This document shows positions 49,889 through 57,393 of a stretch of DNA of 64,000 nt, one piece after another. Made by a program: the position numbers and the translations under genes. The notes beneath the pieces were generated by a model. That model searched no databases, was not told where the DNA came from, and saw only the letters and a list, made by a program, of their open reading frames with translations. Each line of letters starts with the position of its first letter. The stretch's first letter is position 1. This DNA is from Candidatus Aminicenantes bacterium UBA2190 (lineage in GTDB: Bacteria > Acidobacteriota > Aminicenantia > UBA2199), in assembly GCA_002335385.1 (NCBI GenBank), contig DCVK01000054.1:95410-159409 (forward strand), given 5' to 3'.

Positions 49889-51528
49889 CGGAAGCTGGAG
49901 CCGCCGATGAACTCGCGCAGGATCGAGGTGGGGGGCACCTCGTCGGCGGCCACCGGCCGGAAGAGCATCAGGAAGGTTCGCAGCCGCTGCGCCTCGGGAT
50001 AGGCCTCGTCGTCGCGCGGGATGGCCTCCAGCAGCGGCACGGCCAGGTCGCGCAGCACCGCCAGCTCGTAGACCAGCGCCGAGTTGAACATCACGTCGGC
50101 GTTCTCCTGGAAGGGGAAAGTGTTGCGGCGCTCGCCGCGGATGACCGAGGGGAAGCGCTTCAGGGTCTGGGCGGCGCTGTAGTTGCGGTAGCGGCTGTCG
50201 CGGACCATGCGCCGCAGCATGCGCGTGTCGGTGGTCGAGATGCGGCTGTGGTCGTTGATGGTCAATTGCGTCAGCGCCGAGATGTAGATGCGGAATTTGT
50301 AATGCTCCTCGACCGAGGCGCTGATGCGCGGGTTGAGGGCGTGGATGCCCTCGACCAGCAGCACCTGGTCGTCCTCGAGCCAGGTGAGGCGGTGGCCCCG
50401 GGCCCGCCGCCCCGTCTCGAAGTCGAACTTGGGCACGGGCACCTCGCGTCCCTCCAGCAGGTCGGAAAGGTGGCGGTTGAAGAGGTCGAGGTCGAGGGCC
50501 TCCAGGGCCTCGAAGTCGTACTCGCCGCTCTCGTCGCGCGGGCAGGCTTCGCGGTCGACGAAGTAGTTGTCCATGGAGAGGGCCAGCGGCCGGATGCCGT
50601 TGACCTGCAGCTGCGCCGAGAGGCGCTTGCAGAAGGTGGTCTTGCCGGCGGCCGACGGGCCGGTGACCAGCGCCAGGCGCAGGTCGTCGCGCTGCTCGGT
50701 GATGGCGTCGGCGATGCGCGCGATCTTCTTCTCGTGCAGCGCCTCGGCCACCTTGATGATCTCCGAGACGCTGTCACGGGCGATGATCTGGTCCAGGCGC
50801 CCCACGTCGCTGACGCCGAGGATATTGCCCCACTCCTTGCTCTCCTGGTAGATCTGGAAAAGCTTGCGCGTCTTGCCGATGTGGCTGTTGACTGAGAAGT
50901 CGTCGGGCTCGGGGAAGAGGATGACGAAGCCCGGGCTGTAGGACTTCAGCTCGAAGCGCGAAACGGCGCCGGTGGAAAAGGCCAGCGGGTAGATCTCCAG
51001 GTTGGCGAAGCCACCGCACTCGTAGACCTGGAGCGTTTCGCCCGGGAAGTGCTCGGCCAGGCGCCGGCTGTCGCTCATGGCGCGGGCCGAGAAAAAATCG
51101 GCGGCTGCCGCGCGCGGCAGCAGGCGGCGGCGGAACGGCAGGTCCCTGGCGCTGATCTCGCGCATGCGGGCGCTGATCTCGTTGAGCAGTTCCTGGGCGA
51201 CGGGGATGCCGCAGGTGAAGTCGTAGTAGAAGCCGAAGGAGATCGAGTGGCCTATGACCAGGCGCGTGTTGCGGTACAGCTCGGAGACGGCCATGTTCAG
51301 GATGAAGGAGGCGCTGCGCTGGTAGGCCTCCACGCCGGCCTTCTCCCCGTAGGTCACCCACTCGAGGCGGGCGTCCCGCTCCGGGACGACGTCCAGCGGC
51401 ACCAGGTCGTTGTTCAGGCGCGCGGCCAGCACCAGGCCTGAGGAGCCCCGCGAGAGATCGAACAGGTTCTTGCCGGGGGGCGCGGTGATCGTGTTGCCGT
51501 CAGGGAAGCTGAGCGTAATTTTTCCCAT
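49882..51528 (-). CDS. TGS-domain nucleoside (uridine) kinase
   Basis: 548 residues. Residues 1-65 form a TGS domain, followed by a threonyl-tRNA-synthetase-like second domain (HSISFGFYYDFTC; 90-230). The kinase domain begins with the P-loop VTGPSAAGKTTFCKRLSAQL (about 285) and continues with MDNYFVDRE and VEGIHALN, the uridine-kinase signatures. It is a long form found scattered in bacteria, distinct from the short Udk at 60666. An extended -10 (TGG-TATAAT) ends five bases before the ATG, with no ribosome-binding site. Confidence 0.8.
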   Translation of the reverse strand: MGKITLSFPDGNTITAPPGKNLFDLSRGSSGLVLAARLNNDLVPLDVVPERDARLEWVTYGEKAGVEAYQRSASFILNMAVSELYRNTRLVIGHSISFGFYYDFTCGIPVAQELLNEISARMREISARDLPFRRRLLPRAAAADFFSARAMSDSRRLAEHFPGETLQVYECGGFANLEIYPLAFSTGAVSRFELKSYSPGFVILFPEPDDFSVNSHIGKTRKLFQIYQESKEWGNILGVSDVGRLDQIIARDSVSEIIKVAEALHEKKIARIADAITEQRDDLRLALVTGPSAAGKTTFCKRLSAQLQVNGIRPLALSMDNYFVDREACPRDESGEYDFEALEALDLDLFNRHLSDLLEGREVPVPKFDFETGRRARGHRLTWLEDDQVLLVEGIHALNPRISASVEEHYKFRIYISALTQLTINDHSRISTTDTRMLRRMVRDSRYRNYSAAQTLKRFPSVIRGERRNTFPFQENADVMFNSALVYELAVLRDLAVPLLEAIPRDDEAYPEAQRLRTFLMLFRPVAADEVPPTSILREFIGGSSFRY

Positions 51529-51533
51529 GATTA

Positions 51534-51542
51534 ATTATACCA
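51534..51542 (-). promoter_or_regulatory. Extended -10, leaderless type, nucleoside kinase
   Basis: Minus strand TGG-TATAAT ending at 51534; TAATC then ATG at 51528. Confidence 0.65.
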
Positions 51543-51560
51543 TATTGAACCGAACAAGGG

Positions 51561-51720
51561 GCTCGGCGCAGGGCGCAAGGCGTAAGGCACAGGGGAAGAA
51601 TAAGGCATACTATCGATCATCGGCGTTTTTTTAAAAGCGCCACCATGCTTTTTAAAATGGAGTACTGAGTTGGAGCAGTTTCTTCTCTTTCCTTACACCT
51701 TACGCCTTACACCCTACACC
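51561..51720. repeat. Facing heptamer arrays between divergent genes
   Basis: Left arm gctcggc, gcagggc, gcaaggc, gtaaggc, acagggg (51561-51595). Right arm ccttaca, ccttacg, ccttaca, ccctaca (51691-51720) is its approximate reverse complement. The loop is about 95 bases. Confidence 0.75.
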
Positions 51721-51792
51721 GAGTTCCTCTCCCTGACCCTTGACACCCCCGGCATGAAAGAGGAAAATATCCTCGCGCAAAAAGGAGCTCTT

Positions 51793-53274
51793 ATGATCCC
51801 CATCATCGACCGCGTCGTCGACCAGACCGTGCTGAAAAAGACCGTCGACCGCTTCCGCGAAAAGAACATCATCCTGCCCACGTTCGCCCAGCAGCGCGAT
51901 CCGGGAATGATCCCGGCCGGGATCCAGGACAGGCTGCGGGGGATCGGCCTCTGGGACCTGCATCCGCTCAACCTCTTCCGCATCACCTGGAAAAACGAGC
52001 CCCGGGAGAAGGGCGGCCTTTTCGGCGGCGTCAACTACCTGGAACTGCCCCGCGAGCTGACCGGGGTTCGGGCGCGCATCGTCCTGCTGGTCGGCAAGTG
52101 GTTCCCCACCGGTGCCCACAAGGTCGGCGCCGCCTATGGCTGCCTGGCGCCGCGCCTGGTCAGCGGCCAGTTCGATCCCACCTACAACAAGGCGGTCTGG
52201 CCCTCGACCGGCAACTACTGCCGCGGCGGCGCCTTCGACTCCTACCTCATGGGCTGCACCGCCGTCGCCATCCTGCCCGAGCTGATGAGCCGCGAGCGCT
52301 TCGACTGGCTGAAGGAGATCGGCGCCGAGGTCATCGCCACCCCGGGCTGCGAGTCCAACGTCAAGGAGATCTACGACAAGTGCTGGGAGATCCGCAAAAC
52401 GCGGCCCGATTGCGTCATTTTCAACCAGTTCGACGAGTTCGGCAACGCCGCGTGGCATTACTTCAACACCGCCGCCGCCGCCGAGGAGGTTTTCAGGAAG
52501 ATCGCCGGCCCCGGCATGGCCCTGGCCGCCTACGTCTCCGCCACCGGCTCGGCCGGCACCATCGCCGCCGGCGACGCCCTGCGCCTGAGCCACCCGGCGC
52601 TCAAGGTGGTGGCTTCCGAGGCTCTCCAGTGCCCGACGCTGCTGCAGAACGGCTTCGGCGGCCACCGCATCGAGGGCATCGGCGACAAGCACGTACCCTG
52701 GATCCACAATGTGCGCAATACCGACGCCGTGGCCGCCCTCGACGACGAGGACTGCCTGCGCCTGTTGCGCCTGTTCAACGAGCCGGCCGGGCGCCGGCGC
52801 CTTCTCGAGCTGGGCCTGGAGGCGGAGCAGGTCGCGGGCCTGCCGCTGCTGGGCATCTCCTCCATCGCCAACGTCCTGGCCGCCATAAAGACGGCGAAGC
52901 ATTTCGAGATGACCGGAGACGACGTGCTCATCACCCTCGCCACCGACTCTTCCGACCTCTATGCCTCGCGCCTCAAGGAACTCCATGACGAGCGCGGCAG
53001 TTACTCCGAGGTGCAGGCGAGCTGTGACCTGGAGCGCTGTCTCTGGGGCCAGGGAGAGGATCACTTCAAGGAGTTGACCTACAGCGACCGCAAGGCCATC
53101 CATAACCTGAAGTACTTCACCTGGATCGAGCAGCAGGGCAAGGAGATCGCCGACCTCAACCAGCTCTGGAACGACCGCGGCATCTGGCCGCGCATTTTCG
53201 GCCAGGTCGGGCGTTGGGACGAGATGATCGCCGAATTCAACGAGCGCACGGGCCTGCTGCAGGGCTTGTCCTGA
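51793..53274 (+). CDS. Fold-type II PLP-dependent enzyme of the purine cluster
   Basis: 493 residues. The PLP Lys is in PTGAHKVGAAYG (about residue 110) and the phosphate-binding loop in SATGSAGTIAAGD (about 250), as in threonine-synthase/cysteine-synthase-type enzymes. The N- and C-terminal extensions are long. It is encoded between ssnA and the hydantoinase gene. Known uric-acid clusters of other bacteria contain the PLP enzyme YgeX (2,3-diaminopropionate ammonia-lyase) in this context, but this protein is not an obvious YgeX. Role inferred only. AAAGGAG five bases before the ATG. Confidence 0.65.
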   Translation: MIPIIDRVVDQTVLKKTVDRFREKNIILPTFAQQRDPGMIPAGIQDRLRGIGLWDLHPLNLFRITWKNEPREKGGLFGGVNYLELPRELTGVRARIVLLVGKWFPTGAHKVGAAYGCLAPRLVSGQFDPTYNKAVWPSTGNYCRGGAFDSYLMGCTAVAILPELMSRERFDWLKEIGAEVIATPGCESNVKEIYDKCWEIRKTRPDCVIFNQFDEFGNAAWHYFNTAAAAEEVFRKIAGPGMALAAYVSATGSAGTIAAGDALRLSHPALKVVASEALQCPTLLQNGFGGHRIEGIGDKHVPWIHNVRNTDAVAALDDEDCLRLLRLFNEPAGRRRLLELGLEAEQVAGLPLLGISSIANVLAAIKTAKHFEMTGDDVLITLATDSSDLYASRLKELHDERGSYSEVQASCDLERCLWGQGEDHFKELTYSDRKAIHNLKYFTWIEQQGKEIADLNQLWNDRGIWPRIFGQVGRWDEMIAEFNERTGLLQGLS

Positions 53275-53275
53275 A

Positions 53276-54679
53276 ATGAGGACCCTGATCCACGGCGGGA
53301 CGATCGTTGCCGACGGCCGCTCGCGCAGCGGTGACGTCCTGATCGCAGGCGAGACGATCGCTGCGGTCGGGAAAGCGGTCGCCGTGCCCGCTGCGGTCGA
53401 CCGCGTGATGGACGCCACGGGCTGCGTGGTCTTCCCCGGCGGGATCGACCCCCACGTCCACCTCGGGCTGGAGACGCCCCAGGGGACCTGCGGCGATGAT
53501 TTCGCCAGCGGCAGCGCCGCCGCGCTGGCGGGAGGCACGACCACCCTCATCGACTTCGTCACCCCGCGCCGCGGCGCATCGCTCCTCGACGCCCTGGCCG
53601 CGCGCAAGGACGCCGCGCGCAAGTCGTTGTGCGACTACGGCCTGCACATGAGCGTGACCGCCTGGAGCGACCGCGTGCTTCCCGAGCTGGAAGCCTGCTG
53701 CCGACACGAAGGGATCGGCTCGGTCAAGGCCTACCTCGCCTACAAGGAGACCATCGGCCTGGAGGACCGGGAATTCCTGACCCTGCTGGACGCCGCCCGC
53801 GCACTGAAATTCCTGACCCTGGTCCATGCCGAGGCGGGCGACATGGTCGCCTATCTGCAGAAGCAGCTGCTGGCCGCGGGCAAGACCGCGGCCGCATTTC
53901 ATCCCCTTTCCCGGCCGCCCGAGGTGGAGGGCGACGCCGTCGCCCGGGCCCTGCTGATGGCGCGGCTGGCCGGCGTTCCGCTCTATGTCGTGCACGTGTC
54001 GACGCGCCAGGGGCTCGACGCCGTCGCCGCCGCCCGCCAGGCGGGCCAGGCGGCCATTGCCGAGACCTGCCCGCAATACCTGGTTTTGGATGAAAGCCTC
54101 TATGCGGCGGGCGGCGACGCGGGCGCCGCCGCGGTCATGAGCCCGCCGCTGAGGAGCGGGGAACATCGCGAGGCCCTGTGGCAGGCCCTGGCCTCCGGCC
54201 TGGCGCAAACGGTCGCCAGCGATCACTGTCCGTTCGACCTGGAGGACAAGCGCCGCCATGCCGGCGACGATTTCACCCGCATCGCCAACGGCATCGGCGG
54301 CATCGAATACCGCCTGGGACTGCTGTACACCTTCGGCGTGCGGACCGGGAGGATCACCCTGGAGCGCTTCGTCGACCTGGTCGCGACGCGGCCGGCGAAG
54401 CTGTTCGGCCTCTACCCGCGCAAGGGCGCGATCCGCGCCGGCAGCGACGCCGACCTGGTGGTCTGGGACCCGGGCAGGAAATGGACGGTCCGCGCCGCGG
54501 GCCAATGGCAGCGCTGCGATCACACGCCGTACGAGGGGCTTGAACTGCAGGGGGCGCCGCGTTTCGTGCTCAGCCGCGGCGCGGCGGTGTTTGCCGCCGG
54601 CCGGCTCGATGCCGCTGCCGGCCGGGGCCGCTACCTCGACCGCAGCCCGTTGCGGGGAAACGATGGGCGCTGCGGTTGA
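53276..54679 (+). CDS. hydA: Hydantoinase/dihydropyrimidinase-type amidohydrolase
   Basis: 467 residues, starting one base after the PLP-enzyme stop. Binuclear metal-site motifs: GGIDPHVHLGL, SVKAYLAYKET (carbamylated Lys), VHAEAGDM, VVHVSTRQG and VASDHCPFD. It would hydrolyse a cyclic amide bond, here probably of a purine-derived imidazole or hydantoin. Its last 17 bases overlap the start of the next gene. Confidence 0.8.
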   Translation: MRTLIHGGTIVADGRSRSGDVLIAGETIAAVGKAVAVPAAVDRVMDATGCVVFPGGIDPHVHLGLETPQGTCGDDFASGSAAALAGGTTTLIDFVTPRRGASLLDALAARKDAARKSLCDYGLHMSVTAWSDRVLPELEACCRHEGIGSVKAYLAYKETIGLEDREFLTLLDAARALKFLTLVHAEAGDMVAYLQKQLLAAGKTAAAFHPLSRPPEVEGDAVARALLMARLAGVPLYVVHVSTRQGLDAVAAARQAGQAAIAETCPQYLVLDESLYAAGGDAGAAAVMSPPLRSGEHREALWQALASGLAQTVASDHCPFDLEDKRRHAGDDFTRIANGIGGIEYRLGLLYTFGVRTGRITLERFVDLVATRPAKLFGLYPRKGAIRAGSDADLVVWDPGRKWTVRAAGQWQRCDHTPYEGLELQGAPRFVLSRGAAVFAAGRLDAAAGRGRYLDRSPLRGNDGRCG

Positions 54680-55256
54680 CGGCCTGCTGCTGGCCGGCGG
54701 CTGCTCCTGCCGCGCCGGCGTCTTCAAGATGACGGCGGAGGTGGGCGGCAAGCCCCTGCTGCTGTGGGGGCTGGAGACCCTGGCCGCGGTGTGCCCGCGC
54801 GTGATCGTCGTGGCCGGATCCGGGGCCGGGCAGATCGAAAAGCTGGTCGCCGGCATGCCGGGCGTCGAACTGGTCGAGAACCGGGATTTCGCCGCCGGCA
54901 TGCTCTCGTCGGTACAGGCCGGGGTGCGCCGGGTATGCGAGACGCGGTTCTTCCTCCTTCCCGGCGACATGCCCCTGGTCCAGGCCTCCGTCCTGCGCCG
55001 GCTGCTGGCGGCCGGGGGCGATGCCGACATCGTCGTGCCCGCCTGCAACGAACGCCGGGGCCACCCGGTCCTGCTGCCGGCCTCGCTCATCCCCGCCATT
55101 CTCGCCGAGCCCCCGGGCTCCAACCTGGGGCACATCATCCGCCGCTGCGGCAGCGTCGTCGTCGAGGTCGACGATCCCGGCATCCTGGCTGACCTGGACA
55201 CGCCGGCCGACCTGGAGCGCCTCGACTCCGCCCTGCGCGCGAGGAGACGCCAATGA
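54663..55256 (+). CDS. mocA: MocA-like molybdenum cofactor nucleotidyltransferase
   Basis: 197 residues of the MobA/MocA nucleotidyltransferase fold: LLLAGGCSCRAGVFKM (variant of LAGGxSxRxGxxK), LLPGDMPLVQ, and GHPVLLPASL. Its place beside XdhC and an Mo hydroxylase points to cytidine or guanosine attachment to molybdopterin. The ATG at 54663 lies inside the hydantoinase gene (17-base overlap), and its TGA overlaps the XdhC ATG. Confidence 0.75.
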   Translation: MGAAVDGLLLAGGCSCRAGVFKMTAEVGGKPLLLWGLETLAAVCPRVIVVAGSGAGQIEKLVAGMPGVELVENRDFAAGMLSSVQAGVRRVCETRFFLLPGDMPLVQASVLRRLLAAGGDADIVVPACNERRGHPVLLPASLIPAILAEPPGSNLGHIIRRCGSVVVEVDDPGILADLDTPADLERLDSALRARRRQ

Positions 55257-56227
55257 ACCAAGTCCACTTCTGGGAATTCGTCCACGACAGCCTCCAGGCC
55301 GGAGAGCCGCTGATGCTGCTGCTGGTGGTCGCCAGCGGCGGCTCGTCGCCCGGCAAGCCGGGTTTCAAGATGGCCGTGACGATCCGCGGCGAACGGCACG
55401 GCACCATCGGCGGCGGCGCCGTGGAAAAGGACCTGGTGGACAAGGCGGCCGCGCTCCTCTCCCGCGGCAGCGGCCGCGTGCGCCTGCTCAAGCTGCTGCA
55501 CCGCGAGGTCACGGCCGGCCAGGCCGCCGCGGGAAAACGCTCGGGTATGATCTGCTCCGGCTGGCAGCAGGTGGCCCTGCTGCCGCTGGCCGCCGGCGAC
55601 AGCGGCGCCGTTGATTCGCTGCTTTTCGCCCTGAAGCGCAACCGTCCCGGCCGGCTGCAGCTTTCCCCGCAGGGGCTGGGGTTCCAGCCGGGGAAAAAGC
55701 GGGCCGGCGCCTTCTCGGCCCGGTCGGCAGGCGACTGGACCTACGGCGAGCAGACGGGGCAGCGCCCGACCCTGACCATCATCGGCGGCGGCCACGTCGG
55801 CCTGGCCCTGTCGCGGGTGATGGCCGGCCTCGATTTCCATGTCCGCGTCATCGACGACCGCGAGGACCTGGCGACTTTGGAAAGCAATGTGTTCGCCCAG
55901 GAAAAGCACGTGGGCAGCTTCCGCTCCGTCGGCCGCCGGGTGGAGGAGGGGAGCATGAGCTACGTCGTGATCATGACCTATGGCCACCAGGCCGACGAAA
56001 GGGTCCTGGGCCAGCTGCTGCGCAAGAATCTGCGCTACCTGGGGCTGCTGGGCAGCCCGGCCAAGAACGCCCGCATCTTCGCCAACCTGGAGAAAAAGGG
56101 GATCAGCCGCCGGGCCTTGGGCAGGGTGCACGCCCCGGTGGGGCTGCCCATCCACAGCCATACGCCGGATGAGATTGCCATCAGCATTGCCGCCGAGATC
56201 ATTAAAGAGAAGAACGGACCTTCGTGA
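55253..56227 (+). CDS. xdhC: XdhC/CoxI-family maturation protein
   Basis: 324 residues with the two XdhC-type domains: LLLVVASGGSSPGKPGFKMAV near the N-terminus and the Rossmann motif LTIIGGGHVGLALSRVMA (about 180) plus LRYLGLLGSPAKNARI. These proteins insert the sulfur (or selenium) ligand into Mo hydroxylases. ATGA overlap with mocA. The last Ser and stop codon lie inside the first heptamer unit (ttcgtga, 56221-56227) of the following array. Confidence 0.85.
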   Translation: MNQVHFWEFVHDSLQAGEPLMLLLVVASGGSSPGKPGFKMAVTIRGERHGTIGGGAVEKDLVDKAAALLSRGSGRVRLLKLLHREVTAGQAAAGKRSGMICSGWQQVALLPLAAGDSGAVDSLLFALKRNRPGRLQLSPQGLGFQPGKKRAGAFSARSAGDWTYGEQTGQRPTLTIIGGGHVGLALSRVMAGLDFHVRVIDDREDLATLESNVFAQEKHVGSFRSVGRRVEEGSMSYVVIMTYGHQADERVLGQLLRKNLRYLGLLGSPAKNARIFANLEKKGISRRALGRVHAPVGLPIHSHTPDEIAISIAAEIIKEKNGPS

Positions 56228-56318
56228 TTCGTGACACGTAATTCGTGATTCGGAAGAGAAAAGCAAGAGGTCGGCCAATGTGGTTTCGAATCACGAATCA
56301 CAAATTACGAATCACGGA
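56221..56318. repeat. Facing heptamer arrays between XdhC and PNP genes
   Basis: Left arm ttcgtga, ttcgtga, cacgtaa, ttcgtga (56221-56252). Right arm tttcgaa, tcacgaa, tcacaaa, ttacgaa, tcacgga (56284-56318), inverted. The promoter TTGACA of PNP begins four bases after the right arm. The XdhC stop is inside the first unit. Confidence 0.8.
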
Positions 56319-56321
56319 GTT

Positions 56322-56350
56322 TTGACAATCCCCGGCCCGTATGCTACGTT
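56322..56350 (+). promoter_or_regulatory. Promoter for purine nucleoside phosphorylase
   Basis: TTGACA (56322-56327), 17-nt spacer, TACGTT (56345-56350) with TGC upstream; then AGGAGG and the ATG at 56373. Confidence 0.7.
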
Positions 56351-56372
56351 TCGGCCGGACCCAGGAGGCACG

Positions 56373-57197
56373 ATGGAAGCATACGAGAAAATCATGGCAG
56401 CGGTGGAGTTCATCCGCTCGCGATCGCCGCTGGCGCCGCGCGTGGGCGTGGTGCTGGGCTCCGGGCTCGGCGAGTTCGCCGGCCGCGTCGAGGATGCGGT
56501 TGCCATCCCCTATGGGGAAATCCCCCATTTCAAGAAGGTGAGCATCGCCGGCCATGCCGGCCGCCTGGTCCTGGGCAGTATCAACGGCGTGCCGGCGGCC
56601 GTCCTGCAGGGGCGCTATCACTTCTACGAGGGACACGATATCCTTGACGTGGTCTTCCCCGTGCGCGTCCTGGGCAAGCTGGGGATCCGGAGCCTGCTGC
56701 TGACCAATGCCGCCGGCGGCATCGGCGGGGAGCTTCGTCCCGGCGACCTGATGATCATCCGCGACCACATCAACCTGATGGGGCTCAACCCCCTGCGCGG
56801 GGCCAACGACGAGCGCCTGGGACCGCGCTTCCCCGACATGAGCGCCGTCTATGATCCGGAGTTCCAGGACGTCATCGCCGCCGCCGCGGCCGGGATCGGC
56901 CTCGCCCCGCGCCGGGGGGTGTACCTGGCCCTGAGCGGACCGTCCTACGAGACGCCGGCCGAGATCCGCATGCTGGCCGCCCTGGGCGCCGACGCGGTGG
57001 GCATGTCGACCGTGCCCGAGGCCGTCTGTGCCCGGCATATGGGGCTGCGCGTGGCCGGCATATCGTGCGTCACCAACCTGGCCGCCGGCATCTCGCAAGC
57101 GCCGCTCAGCCACCGCGAGGTGACCGAGACGGCCGACAGGGTAAAGAACGATTTTATCAAACTTTTGGAGATTGTGATTCCCAAACTCGGAAAGTAA
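56373..57197 (+). CDS. punA: Purine nucleoside phosphorylase
   Basis: 274 residues. VGVVLGSGLGEFAGRV (phosphate site), GRYHFYEGHDI, LLLTNAAGGI, LSGPSYETPAEIRML and GMSTVPEAVCARH are the signatures of trimeric purine nucleoside phosphorylase (PunA/PNP). It splits inosine and guanosine to base and ribose-1-phosphate. Here it links the Xdh cluster upstream to the salvage operon downstream. CCAGGAGG before the ATG. Confidence 0.9.
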   Translation: MEAYEKIMAAVEFIRSRSPLAPRVGVVLGSGLGEFAGRVEDAVAIPYGEIPHFKKVSIAGHAGRLVLGSINGVPAAVLQGRYHFYEGHDILDVVFPVRVLGKLGIRSLLLTNAAGGIGGELRPGDLMIIRDHINLMGLNPLRGANDERLGPRFPDMSAVYDPEFQDVIAAAAAGIGLAPRRGVYLALSGPSYETPAEIRMLAALGADAVGMSTVPEAVCARHMGLRVAGISCVTNLAAGISQAPLSHREVTETADRVKNDFIKLLEIVIPKLGK

Positions 57198-57203
57198 AGT
57201 CTA

Positions 57204-57325
57204 AGGGAAGAGAGAGGGAAGTCAGAGGGAAAGGCAGAGGGAAGACAAAGTGGGAAGGAGGCTTTGAAAGGACTTTTCCACTCTCTCTTCCCTCATTCTT
57301 CCCTCTCTCTTCCCTTTTCTTCCCT
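57204..57325. repeat. Facing 11-nt repeat arrays
   Basis: Units beginning agggaag (11, 11, 12, 11 bases; 57204-57248) face inverted cttccct units (about 57282-57325). Same plan as the heptamer hairpins but a longer period. Confidence 0.65.
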
Positions 57326-57335
57326 GAGTCCAAGC

Positions 57336-57372
57336 AAAAAAAAACCCCGGCCGCGGGGCCGGGGTTTTTTTA
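57336..57372. terminator. Bidirectional intrinsic terminator
   Basis: ccccggcc (57345-57352), 4-base loop, ggccgggg (57357-57364), with an A-run on the left and a T-run on the right. Placed between the convergent PNP and TonB-receptor genes, it can stop transcription from both sides. Confidence 0.9.
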
Positions 57373-57393
57373 TTCCTTTGGTTCCGGTCGAAC

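Noticed and set aside
53237..56278. 1013-codon minus frame opposite the hydantoinase, mocA and xdhC genes
   Set aside because: Spans three real genes on the other strand; long open frames like this are common in GC-rich DNA.
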